Assembly (NCBI RefSeq): GCF_030506305.1
Contig: NZ_CP119421.1
Span: 3,426,501 to 3,490,500 of the forward strand
DNA length: 64,000 nucleotides
Origin: Porifericola rhodea
GTDB taxonomy: Bacteria; Bacteroidota; Bacteroidia; Cytophagales; Cyclobacteriaceae
Direction: 5' to 3'
Both the position numbers and the translations under genes were made by a program. Below, piece by piece: positions 44,904-54,490 of this stretch. Under the pieces are notes generated by a model. It was not told the origin of the DNA. It saw only the letters and a list, made by a program, of their open reading frames with translations, and did no database searches. Within the stretch, counting starts at the first letter, position 1, and every line of letters starts with the position of its first letter.

Positions 44904-45737
44904 ATGTTATTTTTTTTAAAGTCCCGCAAAAATCTATGGAAAGGCCTGTTTTTAATAAGCATTGCCCTTTTTTCATTACAACTACAAGCAGAAGGTTTTA
45001 CCCATCAACCTGAGGCGAAGTCTGATGAGCAGAGAGAAGTTAAATTATCTCAGGAGCTGATCCGCCTGTTTTTTAATGTAAATGCTGAAATTTCTAATGA
45101 CGAATTACAGGCCTATGTAGATGAATTAGAAGCATTTACGCAAAAGCTAGCCAAGAGGCAATATAAATACCGCTCAGAAAAACAGTTTTTACGATATGCG
45201 TTCTACAAAATTCATAATCGCTACATGAAACACTATAGCGAGCATACAGACCTTTATGATTTGGTAGAAAATGGAAATTATGACTGCATTACCGGGAGCG
45301 CGTTCTATGCTCTGATATTAGACGCATTAGATATTAAGTATGTTATTCGTGAGTTGCCATACCACGTATTTTTGCTGGTAGAAATAGAAGACGAAAGTAG
45401 TGTGGTTCTTTTTGAAAGTACCGATGCCCGTAATGGCTTTATTACCGATGCCGGTGCAATTAAAGAGATGATGAGTACTTACGAAGAAGATATTCAGCCT
45501 GCCAGCGATGTGTATTATAATTACAGCTTTACCATTAATGAAAAAATAGAACTAAAGCAGCTAGCAGCCTTAAATTATTATAACGAGGCTATAGCTCATT
45601 ACAATCAGCAAAACCTAAAAGAAGCTGAGTATTATCTCAATTATGCCCGCCAACTTTATCCAGCAAAAAGAATGGAAGCACTCCACTACCTGATTAATCA
45701 GGTAAGCAACCAGTCGGCGGCGCAGATGGGAAGATAA
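44904..45737 (+). CDS. Secreted transglutaminase-like cysteine protein
   Basis: A 277-residue protein with a signal peptide (to about Ala29). The middle part (about 95-185) looks like a transglutaminase-type papain-like fold: Cys128 in 'YDCITGSAFYALILDAL', His154 in 'PYHVFLLVE' and Asp174 in 'FESTD', in the Cys-His-Asp order and spacing of that superfamily. The C-terminal part (about 215-265) has two TPR-like helices ('ALNYYNEAIAHYNQQNLKEAEYYLNYARQLYP'). It may be a peptidase or a peptide-linking enzyme in the periplasm. The family is not one I can name. It has a strong Shine-Dalgarno and an 11-base repeat array upstream. Confidence 0.68.
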   Translation: MLFFLKSRKNLWKGLFLISIALFSLQLQAEGFTHQPEAKSDEQREVKLSQELIRLFFNVNAEISNDELQAYVDELEAFTQKLAKRQYKYRSEKQFLRYAFYKIHNRYMKHYSEHTDLYDLVENGNYDCITGSAFYALILDALDIKYVIRELPYHVFLLVEIEDESSVVLFESTDARNGFITDAGAIKEMMSTYEEDIQPASDVYYNYSFTINEKIELKQLAALNYYNEAIAHYNQQNLKEAEYYLNYARQLYPAKRMEALHYLINQVSNQSAAQMGR

Positions 45738-45772
45738 GGTTTACTGTTTTTTAAAAATCAGGTGGTATGGGC

Positions 45773-45780
45773 TATATTTG
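45773..45780 (+). promoter_or_regulatory. -7 box TATATTTG upstream of the DMT gene
   Basis: Exact TAnnTTTG match 32 bases before the ATG at 45805. It overlaps a TTG at 45778, which argues against that TTG as the start. Confidence 0.45.
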
Positions 45781-45804
45781 CGCCTTTATAAGCCTGATTT
45801 TTTT

Positions 45805-46263
45805 ATGCGAAATTTACTTTTATTAATTCCCCTACTGGTTGGCATGGGAGTAGTAATACAGTCCGGTGCTAATACACAATTAAGAGCGATACTGGGTAAC
45901 CCATTTTTGGCGGCCTTCATATCTTTTGGAACGGGCCTTCTCGCCTTACTCATCCTCAACACTGTTATGGGTACGGATCCTTCTATTCTTAATGCAGAAA
46001 ACATACAGCGTACACGTTGGTGGATGTGGTTGGGAGGAATTTTAGGCGCTTTCTTTATCACCTCCGTTATTTTTATAGCGCCTATTATCGGCCCTACTAA
46101 GTTGTTTGGGATTATTATAGCCAGTCAACTCATTTTTTCGGTGGCAGTAGACCATTTTGGCTGGTTAGGCTTTGAGGTACAAGCTATTAACATTAAAAAA
46201 GCTATCGGAGTAATTTTATTAATTGCCGGAGCTTTTTTAGTCCAATGGGGTAAATCCAGTTAA
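45805..46263 (+). CDS. DMT-type membrane protein, YdcZ (DUF606) family
   Basis: A 152-residue protein with about five transmembrane helices and the DUF606/YdcZ pattern 'GMGVVIQSGANTQLRAILGNPFLAAFISFGTGLL', 'GALGGAFFITSVIF'-like region and 'GPTKLFGIIIASQLIFSVAVDHFGWLG'. These half-size transporters of the drug/metabolite superfamily work as dimers; the substrate is unknown. The ATG at 45805 is chosen because an alternative TTG lies inside the -7 box. Confidence 0.87.
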   Translation: MRNLLLLIPLLVGMGVVIQSGANTQLRAILGNPFLAAFISFGTGLLALLILNTVMGTDPSILNAENIQRTRWWMWLGGILGAFFITSVIFIAPIIGPTKLFGIIIASQLIFSVAVDHFGWLGFEVQAINIKKAIGVILLIAGAFLVQWGKSS

Positions 46264-46386
46264 ATGATATTTTAATCCCCTTTGAGAGGCAGCCGTTCAC
46301 AGTAAAAATCTTGGCTGGAGAAAGTAGACAAACTTAATCCTAAAGCAGATTGTATTACATTTACGGGACGAAGAAGAAATTACACT

Positions 46387-49300
46387 ATGAACCATCAGCA
46401 CCTTAAGCAGTTAGCAGACAAATTAGAAGGAAAGTTACATTATGATCAGGCTATGCGTATTCTTTACGCTACCGATGCCTCGGCTTACCAGGAGATGCCT
46501 CTGGCAGTAGCCATCCCCTCCACCGAAGATGATATTGTTACCCTGATCAAATTTGCTAATGAGCATGAGGTTTCGCTGATACCCAGAGCTGCGGGTACCT
46601 CTCTGGCGGGGCAGGTAGTAGGTAAAGGTATTGTGGTAGATATCTCTCAAAAATTTACCCAGGTGCTGGAGATCAATGCTGAAGAAAGCTGGGCGCGAGT
46701 ACAGCCGGGCGTAATCCGAGATGATCTCAACCATTACCTCAGTGAGCATGGTTTGTATTTTGGCCCTGAAACTTCTACTGCCAGCCGTGCTATGATCGCC
46801 GGAATGGTAGGAAACAACTCCTGTGGTTTGCATTCACCCATATACGAAACTACTCGCGAACATACGCTTGAAGTTACAGCCATCTTAAGTGATGGGAGTA
46901 AGACTACCTTTAAAGCGATAAGCCCTGAAGAGTTTGAAAAAAAGTGTAGTGGTGAGACAGCAGTCAGCGAACTGGAAGCCCAGGTATATCGCAGCCTGAA
47001 AGAGCGCCTGTCGGACAAAGCTGTACAGGACGAAATTCGTGCGCAGTTTCCTAAAAAAGAAATTAAACGGCGCCGTAATACAGGTTACGCTATAGATATA
47101 CTGCTGGATAGCGAGGTTTTTACTCAGGGTGGCGAAGCTTTTAATATGTGTAAGCTCATCTGTGGTTCAGAAGGCTCACTAGCTTTTATTACCGAAATTA
47201 AAGTCAACTGTGTGCCTTTGCCTCCTAAAGAGGTTGGGGTCGCCTGTCCTCACTTTAAGACCATAGACGAATCTCTGCGAGCAAACATCATTGCCATGAA
47301 GCATGGTGCCGGAGCTTCGGAGCTGATGGATGACCATATTATTGAACGTACCCGCGCCAATATTGAGTATCGCAAATATGCCTCTTTTATAGAAGGTAAC
47401 CCCAAGGCAGTACTGATGATAGAGTTTGCCCGAGATACACGAGAAGAGGTAGATGCAGCAATAAATGCCATGTACCAGGAGATGAAAGAGAACAATATGG
47501 GGTATCATTTTCCGGTACTGTACAATCAGGATAGTAAAGATGCCTGGAATGTAAGAAAAGCGGGCCTTGGGCTGTTAGGTAATGTGCCGGGCGACGAAAA
47601 GGCGCAGCCTGTAATTGAAGACACGGCGGTAGCAGTAAGCGATCTTCCTGAATATATTGCTGAGTTTAATCTGACCCTTCAAAAATACGGTTTATCATGT
47701 GTGCACTACGCCCACGCCGGAGATGGTGAACTGCACCTCAGGCCCATCCTTAACCTCAAGACGGAGCCGGGCAATGAGATGTTCAGAACCATTGCTCAGG
47801 AGATAGCTCAGCTGGTAAAAAAATATCGGGGATCTCTGAGTGGTGAGCATGGCGACGGAAGGCTTAGAGCAGAGTTTATTCGCTACATGATCGGTGACAA
47901 AAATTATGAGCTGATCAGAGAGGTGAAGCGTACCTGGGACCCTAAAAATATCTTTAACCCCGGTAAGATTGTAGACGCACCGCCGATGAACCAGTTTCTA
48001 CGGTATATGCCGGGGCATCCTACTCCAGAGATAGACACGGTTTTTGATTTCACTCAGAACCTTGGCGTATTAAGAGCTGCCGAGCAATGTAACGGTTCCG
48101 GAGACTGCCGTAAAACACATTTAACAGGTGGAACTATGTGCCCTAGCTACATGGCTACCCGCAATGAAAAAGATACAACTCGTGCTCGTGCCAATATACT
48201 GCGCTACTTCTTAACCAATTCTGATAAGCCCAACCGCTTCGACCACGAAGAGATAAAAGAGGTAATGGACCTTTGCCTATCCTGCAAGGGGTGTAAATCT
48301 GAGTGCCCTTCCAATGTTGATGTTGGGAAGCTGAAAGCTGAGTTTATGCAACATTATTACGATGCGAATGGAGTATCTCTCAGAAACAGGCTGATAGGGA
48401 ATTTTACTAAACTTACTTCTCTGGCTGCGCTTACACCGGGGCTTTACAATTGGGCGGTTCAGAACTCATTTACTTCTGGTATCATCAAAAAGATGACAGG
48501 TTTTGCAGAAGGCCGCTCTATGCCACTGCTGCATAAGGTGACATTACGAAAGTGGTACCAGCAACATAAGCGCGGAACCAGGGTAGCTTTAAATGGCTTT
48601 GCGGCGTCTTCTGCTACGCCTGTAGGAGGTGAGTACTCAGAAATGCCCGTCAAACAAAAGAAATCAAAAGGCAAAGTATACCTCTTTTGCGATGAGTTTA
48701 CCAATTTTAATGATACTGAGATTGGTGTAAAATCTATACTCTTGCTGGAAAGGTTAGGGTACGAAGTAGAGATACCCAGACATGAAGAAAGCGGCAGAAC
48801 CTACCTCTCCAAAGGGATGCTACGACAGGCCAAAAGCATTGCCCTTAAGAACATAGCTGCTCTAAAAGATATAGTAAGTGAAGAAACTCCGATCGTAGGA
48901 ATTGAGCCCTCTGCCATACTTACGCTACGCGACGAATATGTAGATCTGAGCAGTGGAGAGGAGAAAAAAGCTGCTCAGCATATAGCGGGGCATACCTATC
49001 TGCTGGATGAGTTTATCGCCAGAGAAATTGATAGAGGTAACATCAATAAAGATGTGTTTACTAAAGAGAAAAAAGTGATTAAACTGCATGGGCACTGCCA
49101 TCAGAAGGCACTTTCTTCGCTGGTACCAACCAAGAAAATGTTGAGTTTGCCAGAAAATTACGAGGTACACCTGATACGCTCCGGTTGCTGTGGTATGGCA
49201 GGGTCTTTTGGTTACGAGAAGGAGCACTTTGAGGTCTCTATGCAGGTAGGTGAGCTGGTACTCTTCCCTACTGTTAGACAACAACCAGAAGAGGTGATTA

Positions 49301-49398
49301 TCGCTGCTCCCGGAACCAGCTGCCGTCATCAGATTAAGGATGGTACCGGACGCCTCGCAAAACACACTGCCGAAATTTTATACGAGGCCCTGGTGTAG
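46387..49398 (+). CDS. FAD-linked oxidase fused to Fe-S and CCG domains (GlcD/YdiJ-like)
   Basis: A 1003-residue cytoplasmic or membrane-associated oxidoreductase. Residues about 40-210 are the PCMH-type FAD-binding domain ('PRAAGTSLAGQVVGKGIVVDIS', 'MVGNNSCGLHSP'), about 280-530 the FAD-oxidase C-terminal domain ('HAGDGELHLRP', 'SLSGEHGDGRLR', 'FNPGKI'), about 560-650 an iron-sulfur domain with Cys568, Cys574 and Cys585 and the clear 4Fe-4S run C630-x2-C633-x2-C636-x3-C640-Pro, and the C-terminus the CCG domain (GCCGMAGSFG). Enzymes of this build oxidise D-lactate, glycolate or D-2-hydroxyglutarate and pass electrons to quinones; YdiJ-type D-2-HG dehydrogenase is the closest by layout (inference). 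Confidence 0.9.
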   Translation: MNHQHLKQLADKLEGKLHYDQAMRILYATDASAYQEMPLAVAIPSTEDDIVTLIKFANEHEVSLIPRAAGTSLAGQVVGKGIVVDISQKFTQVLEINAEESWARVQPGVIRDDLNHYLSEHGLYFGPETSTASRAMIAGMVGNNSCGLHSPIYETTREHTLEVTAILSDGSKTTFKAISPEEFEKKCSGETAVSELEAQVYRSLKERLSDKAVQDEIRAQFPKKEIKRRRNTGYAIDILLDSEVFTQGGEAFNMCKLICGSEGSLAFITEIKVNCVPLPPKEVGVACPHFKTIDESLRANIIAMKHGAGASELMDDHIIERTRANIEYRKYASFIEGNPKAVLMIEFARDTREEVDAAINAMYQEMKENNMGYHFPVLYNQDSKDAWNVRKAGLGLLGNVPGDEKAQPVIEDTAVAVSDLPEYIAEFNLTLQKYGLSCVHYAHAGDGELHLRPILNLKTEPGNEMFRTIAQEIAQLVKKYRGSLSGEHGDGRLRAEFIRYMIGDKNYELIREVKRTWDPKNIFNPGKIVDAPPMNQFLRYMPGHPTPEIDTVFDFTQNLGVLRAAEQCNGSGDCRKTHLTGGTMCPSYMATRNEKDTTRARANILRYFLTNSDKPNRFDHEEIKEVMDLCLSCKGCKSECPSNVDVGKLKAEFMQHYYDANGVSLRNRLIGNFTKLTSLAALTPGLYNWAVQNSFTSGIIKKMTGFAEGRSMPLLHKVTLRKWYQQHKRGTRVALNGFAASSATPVGGEYSEMPVKQKKSKGKVYLFCDEFTNFNDTEIGVKSILLLERLGYEVEIPRHEESGRTYLSKGMLRQAKSIALKNIAALKDIVSEETPIVGIEPSAILTLRDEYVDLSSGEEKKAAQHIAGHTYLLDEFIAREIDRGNINKDVFTKEKKVIKLHGHCHQKALSSLVPTKKMLSLPENYEVHLIRSGCCGMAGSFGYEKEHFEVSMQVGELVLFPTVRQQPEEVIIAAPGTSCRHQIKDGTGRLAKHTAEILYEALV

Positions 49399-49516
49399 CA
49401 GATAGTTTACACATCCGCTGTAAAAGTGGGGTGGAAAAGCTCATCTGTCTGGCTTTATATGAAGAAAAGTTAGCTCTCTGGGCTAACTCTCTACTTAAAT
49501 GAAGTAACCAGCCAAA

Positions 49517-50380
49517 TCAGACATACGCTTTTTTATACTCTGAAGGTGTTTTGTGCATTACTCGTTTAAACTGACGGTTAAAGTTGGAGAGATTATTAAA
49601 CCCACTTTTGTAGCAGATTTCTGAGATACTGTAACGATTATCTCCGATTAAGCGGCAAGCATAGCCGATGCGGAGCTCATTCAAAAAGGTAAGAAATGTT
49701 TTTCTGGTACAGTGCTTGAAAAACCTGCAAAACGACTGTGGCGACATATTCGCAATAGAGGCAACTTCTTCCAGAGATATATCTTCTGCAAAATGCTGCA
49801 TCAGGTAAGCCAGCACCGGATCTAGCCTTTTGGCATTGGCATTTCCATAATTTTGTACGAAACCCGGACTTGCCAGACAAGAGTACGCTTCTGTTTGAGA
49901 CAAGCCAATTAAAATATTGAGCAGTTCGGTCAGGCGTTGCGGAGGGCTTAATTCCAACATTTTCTCCATGCGCTTCGCAATCTCCTTTCTTTGCCTGCCA
50001 GTTATTTGTAATCCTTGGCGCGAAGCATTAAGTAACTGCCTCACTTTAGCCATCTCTGGCAGGTTAAAAAAAGTATTCCCCAGAAAGTTATCAGAAAAAT
50101 GGATAACGATGGCTTCTGCCTTTAGCTGAGAGTCTTTTTCGTAATAAGCCGGATCGTTGTCGTACACATGAGGTAAGTTGGGGCCCATTAGCACCAGATC
50201 ACCATCCTTAAAGTTGGAAATATGGTCGCCTATAATCTTTTTTCCACTACTTTTTAGTACCAGTACCAGTTCGTATTCAGGATGATAATGCCAGGGGGTA
50301 GGATAGTAGGGAAAAGAGTCTTTCTGTAATACAAATGAGCATTCGGGTTCGGGAGTAAGTTTTTCCAGGATAGGCTTCAT
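49517..50380 (-). CDS. AraC family transcriptional regulator with cupin sensor
   Basis: A 287-residue regulator. The N-terminal cupin-like sensor (about 20-110; 'PTPWHYHPEYELVLVLKSSGKKIIGDHISNF' read as HYHPEYEL) suggests binding of a sugar or similar ligand. The C-terminal double HTH (about 185-285; 'NMSPQSFCRFFKHCTRKTFLTFL' and 'YKSGFNNLSNFNRQFKRVMHKTPSEYKK') is typical of AraC/XylS. It is divergently transcribed from the Gfo/Idh and phytanoyl-CoA dioxygenase genes and is probably their regulator. Confidence 0.88.
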   Translation of the reverse strand: MKPILEKLTPEPECSFVLQKDSFPYYPTPWHYHPEYELVLVLKSSGKKIIGDHISNFKDGDLVLMGPNLPHVYDNDPAYYEKDSQLKAEAIVIHFSDNFLGNTFFNLPEMAKVRQLLNASRQGLQITGRQRKEIAKRMEKMLELSPPQRLTELLNILIGLSQTEAYSCLASPGFVQNYGNANAKRLDPVLAYLMQHFAEDISLEEVASIANMSPQSFCRFFKHCTRKTFLTFLNELRIGYACRLIGDNRYSISEICYKSGFNNLSNFNRQFKRVMHKTPSEYKKAYV

Positions 50381-50492
50381 GATACTAATTTATCCAAAAA
50401 TGAGAATAAATTTACAATGAATGTTAAAAGTGTACGCAAAACATGAGTGAAAATTTCCAAATTTTATAAAAGTAATCTTTCAATACACAATC

Positions 50493-51701
50493 ATGCACAA
50501 CACAACCCACCATATTAGCCTTTTAGGCACCGGTCTGATTGGATCTTTCTATGCCATGACACTTCTGAGCCACCGACGCAGAGACAAAATTGAGGCGGTA
50601 TACTCACGCTCAGAAGAGAGAGGGAAAAAATTCGCAAAACAATGGAATATAGAGCGTAGCTATACAAACCTTAAAAAGGCTGCTCAGGATGATAAGACAG
50701 ATACTGTAATTGTAGCATTACCAAATCACCTTCATAAAGAAGCAATAATGGCTGCCATAGAAGCGGGTAAGTCAGTACTCTGTACCAAACCGCTGGCCAT
50801 GAATGGGCAGGAGGCCCTGGAGATACTTGAAGCTGTGGAAAAAGCAGGTGTTTATCATGGCTATCTGGAAGACCTTGCATACACTTCCAAAACACTGGAT
50901 GCGCTTAAAGCAGTACGCCGTGGTGCCTTAGGCGATATACTCTGGACCCGCTCACGTGAGGCACACCCTGGACCGCATTCCGACTGGTTTTGGGATAGTG
51001 AAAAGTCCGGTGGTGGAGCTATTATTGACATGGGGTGCCATTGCATAGAGATTGGGAGAAATTTTGTAGGTAAGGATGTAAAGCCACTGGAAGTGATGTG
51101 TTGGGCAGATACTCTGGTGAAACCCATTAATGCTGAAGATCATGCGGTAGGGCTGGTACGGTACGAGACCGGAGCGGTAACCCAGTTTGAAGTAAGCTGG
51201 GCGTTTAGAGGGGGAATGGACCTGAGAGACGAGGTGTCAGGTACTGAAGGAACTCTCCGACTGGACCATTTTCTGAATACAGGTTACGATTTTTTTACTG
51301 CAGTAGGTATGCGAGGCTATGTAGCGGAAAAAGCGGAGCAGGAAACAGGCTGGCTATCTCCGGTAGGCGATGAAATTCATGCCCTGGGCTATGATCAGAT
51401 GTTTACAGATATGTTTGACGCTATGGACAGGCAGCAAAGCCCCATGGAAACTTTTTATGATGCCTACATTGTCAATTCCATTATGGATGCCTGCTACGCA
51501 TCTGCCAAATCTAAAAAATGGGAGCCGGTAAACCTTCCATTATGGAGAGGGAGCAGCGATGCCATCAGGCAGCATGGTGCTAAAGAATATGATGTGGATC
51601 ACTGGCTTATTAAAGAGGAACACCTCCCTGATGGTAGAAAGAAAGTAATCTTAAAGGTAAAAGAGGGCGGTAAAATTATAGAGAAAGTACTAAATGGCTA
51701 A
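50493..51701 (+). CDS. Gfo/Idh/MocA family oxidoreductase (cytoplasmic)
   Basis: A 402-residue NAD(P)-dependent oxidoreductase. The Rossmann loop GTGLIGSF (12-19) begins it, and the EKP motif is present as T98-K99-P100, with Thr replacing the usual Glu. The C-terminal αβ domain contains 'GGGAIIDMGCHCIEIGRNF', with the catalytic-type His. No signal peptide, unlike the Tat-exported relative at 9757. Members oxidise sugars, inositols or their derivatives. The next gene (phytanoyl-CoA dioxygenase type) starts 56 bases later in the same direction, so the two probably form a degradation operon controlled by the divergent AraC protein. Confidence 0.88.
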   Translation: MHNTTHHISLLGTGLIGSFYAMTLLSHRRRDKIEAVYSRSEERGKKFAKQWNIERSYTNLKKAAQDDKTDTVIVALPNHLHKEAIMAAIEAGKSVLCTKPLAMNGQEALEILEAVEKAGVYHGYLEDLAYTSKTLDALKAVRRGALGDILWTRSREAHPGPHSDWFWDSEKSGGGAIIDMGCHCIEIGRNFVGKDVKPLEVMCWADTLVKPINAEDHAVGLVRYETGAVTQFEVSWAFRGGMDLRDEVSGTEGTLRLDHFLNTGYDFFTAVGMRGYVAEKAEQETGWLSPVGDEIHALGYDQMFTDMFDAMDRQQSPMETFYDAYIVNSIMDACYASAKSKKWEPVNLPLWRGSSDAIRQHGAKEYDVDHWLIKEEHLPDGRKKVILKVKEGGKIIEKVLNG

Positions 51702-51757
51702 GCATAAAATTTTTTGTAGATACTAATATTTTTAAAGCACCTATACACTCAAGAGTT

Positions 51758-52591
51758 ATGAAACTATATCCTGAATTTACTGACCGTCACCTTGCGGAAT
51801 TTGAGCGGGATGGCTATGTGATTATAAGAAATTTCTTTTCTGAGGAAGAAGTTAAATTGATCTATGAGACTTCGCTTCAGGATCAGGTAATCAGAGCACA
51901 TTCGTTTGATTTTAACGATAGCAAAGGATTGCGTACCAAGCTGGCGCTGTGGTATACTCCTCAGGATGATGTTTATGGTATGTATAGTCGTTCTGCTCGT
52001 ATGCTTAATGCTGCGGAAAAAATTATGGGCGGTGGTGTAGGGCATTATCATTCTAAACTGATGCAAAAAGAGCCCAAAAAAGGTGGCGCTTGGGAGTGGC
52101 ATCAAGACTATGGCTATTGGTATAACAATGGCTTTCTCTATCCTGAAATGCTGAGCATTATGCTGGCACTTACCGAAGCCAACCAGCAAAATGGGTGTAT
52201 GCAGGTGCTTAAAGGCTCTCATCGTATGGGGCGGGTGGAGCACAATATAGCCGGAGAGCAGGTAGGTGCTCGTATGGAAAAGGTAGATGAAGCCCTGAAA
52301 CGCCACGAACTGGTCTATGTAGAGCTACAAGCCGGAGATGCTCTTTTCTTTCATTGCAACCTGCTCCACCGTTCGGATAGTAACAATAGCGATAATTCAC
52401 GCTGGTCGCTTATTTCAGTCTATAATAAATTGAGCAATAAGCCCTACAAAGATGAACCTGCCTCATGCTATACTCCCTTGCAAAAGGTAGAAGATGATAT
52501 GCTACTAAAGATAGGTGCAAAAGGTATAGACGATGCTGCTGATTTTTTAAGCAGTGAAAAAGACAAGAAGTTTAAAGAAAAGATTGAATAG
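51758..52591 (+). CDS. Phytanoyl-CoA dioxygenase family Fe(II)/2-oxoglutarate oxygenase
   Basis: A 277-residue non-haem iron oxygenase. The facial triad is visible: H115-x-D117 (WHQDYGYW) and His204 (HRSDSN), with Arg215 in 'SRWSLIS' for 2-oxoglutarate. Bacterial members hydroxylate alkaloids, ectoine-type compounds, betaines or sugar-linked molecules, so the name does not prove an acyl-CoA substrate. It follows the Gfo/Idh gene, suggesting joint action on one compound. Monocistronic tail, with a bidirectional hairpin 250 bases downstream. Confidence 0.87.
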   Translation: MKLYPEFTDRHLAEFERDGYVIIRNFFSEEEVKLIYETSLQDQVIRAHSFDFNDSKGLRTKLALWYTPQDDVYGMYSRSARMLNAAEKIMGGGVGHYHSKLMQKEPKKGGAWEWHQDYGYWYNNGFLYPEMLSIMLALTEANQQNGCMQVLKGSHRMGRVEHNIAGEQVGARMEKVDEALKRHELVYVELQAGDALFFHCNLLHRSDSNNSDNSRWSLISVYNKLSNKPYKDEPASCYTPLQKVEDDMLLKIGAKGIDDAADFLSSEKDKKFKEKIE

Positions 52592-52838
52592 ATGCTTTTC
52601 TTAACTAAAGTCCTGGTCTGACCTCTACGAATGTTTTCCAGAAAAGGGCAACGTTACTTTAAGCCTGAGTAGTTTGGTGTACTAATAAGCTTCCGATAAA
52701 ACCTGGTAGTTGCGAGAATGTAGAGGAGAAAAAAGCTGTGCGTGTAGAAGTTATGAGGTCTGCTACCCATAGCAACTACCAGCTTGCTAAACTTCAAAGT
52801 AGAAAAATTGCACCAGCAATGTAGCTTGCTCATACAAA

Positions 52839-52865
52839 AGCCGTCCTTGACATGACGGCTATTTT
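52839..52865 (+). terminator. Bidirectional terminator between the dioxygenase and anti-sigma genes
   Basis: AGCCGTC (52839-52845) / GACGGCT (52854-52860) with T residues after it; a shorter T run also follows on the minus strand. It probably ends both converging transcripts. Confidence 0.7.
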
Positions 52866-52888
52866 TATTGCATTGTCAGCAAATAGCT

Positions 52889-53698
52889 CTAGACCTCACC
52901 AAGCACATACATAGCCTCTAAAGTAGGAGACTGACTTCCTCCAGCTGGCTCCAGCGTAATAGCAAAGGCCGAAGCCTTGGCGATCTGCTCCATATCCAAA
53001 AGAGCGTTTTGTATATCAAATACGCCTGCGTTCTGCGGTTTGCCATCCACTATGGCCCAGAGTTGGTACTGCTTGCCACTTTCAGGGCTTGGCAAGCCAG
53101 CAGGGCTAAGATACACCTGCTCTGACTCTGCATTCCAGTATACAAGCGCAAAAGAATTTGGAGAGAAATCGGTGCCATTTAATTTTACCTGCGTAAAAGC
53201 AGGGTTCTGGAATATCTCCTGCTGCTCCTGTATCTGCTGAAAATCGCTTCGCAGGCTTTGGTATTCCTGAGCTAAGGTTTCGTTTCGGCTGATGTAGCTG
53301 GTAAGTTCATTTTCGGTACTCTTCCACTGCTGGTGATAGTAAATGGCCAGTGCACTGCTTAGCAATACAAGTATAGATGCTGCTACCGATATATATTGCC
53401 ATAAGCTAAGCTTCTTTGTCTTATCGTTATCACTCTGTAAATAGATAGGCCTATCGCTTTTGGTAGGTTTGTCCTGCTCATCTATTTTGCTTAAAATGTT
53501 GTTTTTAACGTCGTTAGAGGGCTGTATGGAAGACTTCATGGCAAGTTCTTCCATTACCATTTCGGTCTGTTCTATCTCTTCCTGTACTTCGGGGTATTCC
53601 TGAGCCATATCTTCTACTTCACGTACCTTCTCTTCGCTTAGCTCTCCTAAGACATAGGCCTCAATGATACCTGATTTTATCCATTCATTGATATTCAT
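52889..53698 (-). CDS. Anti-sigma factor, RskA family
   Basis: A 269-residue single-span protein. The N-terminal cytoplasmic part (1-96) is acidic, with a 'YVLGELSEEKVREVEDMA' zinc-free anti-sigma-type helix; one transmembrane helix at about 100-120; a coiled coil (about 125-165); then a periplasmic RskA domain (about 170-268; 'FALVYWNAESEQVYLSPAGLPSPESGKQYQLWAI' and 'AFAITLEPAGG'). It should hold the ECF sigma factor at the membrane until a signal leads to its release. Its start overlaps the sigma gene stop by 4 bases. Confidence 0.9.
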   Translation of the reverse strand: MNINEWIKSGIIEAYVLGELSEEKVREVEDMAQEYPEVQEEIEQTEMVMEELAMKSSIQPSNDVKNNILSKIDEQDKPTKSDRPIYLQSDNDKTKKLSLWQYISVAASILVLLSSALAIYYHQQWKSTENELTSYISRNETLAQEYQSLRSDFQQIQEQQEIFQNPAFTQVKLNGTDFSPNSFALVYWNAESEQVYLSPAGLPSPESGKQYQLWAIVDGKPQNAGVFDIQNALLDMEQIAKASAFAITLEPAGGSQSPTLEAMYVLGEV

Positions 53699-54225
53699 GG
53701 CACAATTAGTTTTCTAAGCTTGACCATTGCAGCTCTCAGTCGGGTTTTTACCGTACCGAGCGGAATATTATATTCTTTGGCTAGCTCTGACTGTGTATAG
53801 CCACGAAAATACAGTTTCTCTACTACAAAAAGCTGGTCGTCGCTAAGTTCTTTCAATACCTCATCCAGGCCTATGGGATCAGTTACGCTCTTAGTATGTA
53901 ATTGCTTGTCAAGTATACTTACGTGATCAGTAATGCTTTCGGATTTGTTGCTTTGCTTCATGCCTTTAGAACGAAGTTTGTCTAAAGCCAGGTTGCGGGC
54001 AATACGCACCATCCAGGTGAATAGCCGGCCTTTTTCAGGGTCAAAATGTTCTATTTTATTCCAGTAACGTAAATAAGCATCCTGCAATACCTCTTCTGCT
54101 ACTTCTTCCTGAAGGACTATCCGCTGAATAATTCCGTAAATAGCACCACTATAGTGATCATAAAGAAAGGAGAGAGCCGCCTTATCTTTTTTCCGAAGTA
54201 GTTTTACGAGTTGATCTTGCTCCAC
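53695..54225 (-). CDS. ECF-type RNA polymerase sigma factor
   Basis: A 176-residue sigma-70 family factor with region 2 (about 25-90; 'DAYLRYWNKIEHFDPEKGRLFTWMVRIARNLALDKLR') and region 4 (about 122-172; 'GYTQSELAKEYNIPLGTVKTRLRAAMVKLRKL'). Paired with the RskA-type anti-sigma gene by a 4-base overlap, a classic translationally coupled operon. It is expected to direct its own operon and a small regulon in response to envelope or redox stress; the exact signal is unknown. Confidence 0.93.
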   Translation of the reverse strand: MEQDQLVKLLRKKDKAALSFLYDHYSGAIYGIIQRIVLQEEVAEEVLQDAYLRYWNKIEHFDPEKGRLFTWMVRIARNLALDKLRSKGMKQSNKSESITDHVSILDKQLHTKSVTDPIGLDEVLKELSDDQLFVVEKLYFRGYTQSELAKEYNIPLGTVKTRLRAAMVKLRKLIVP

Positions 54226-54490
54226 GGATTGAAATTATAAAAATAAACTAAAATAGCCGGTTCATATTCTGTCACCTGCAACAGTGAACATCAAAAAAAC
54301 ATGTTTTCTCCGGTAGATAATTATTGTCGTGTCGCTACTATCAAAAAAGACTGGTTAGGCAAACAAGAGATGCGTACCCCTTAGGTGATAGAAAAATTAG
54401 GACTAACAAGTATACAAGCTAACAAAAATATGAGCTACATGTTTGTACACTTAATTTTTTTGGTAGCTGTAGCAAACCTGCTGATTATAA

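Noticed and set aside
51764-52306. 180-codon frame opposite the phytanoyl-CoA dioxygenase gene
   Set aside because: The forward strand has the complete iron-binding triad; the reverse translation has no recognisable features.
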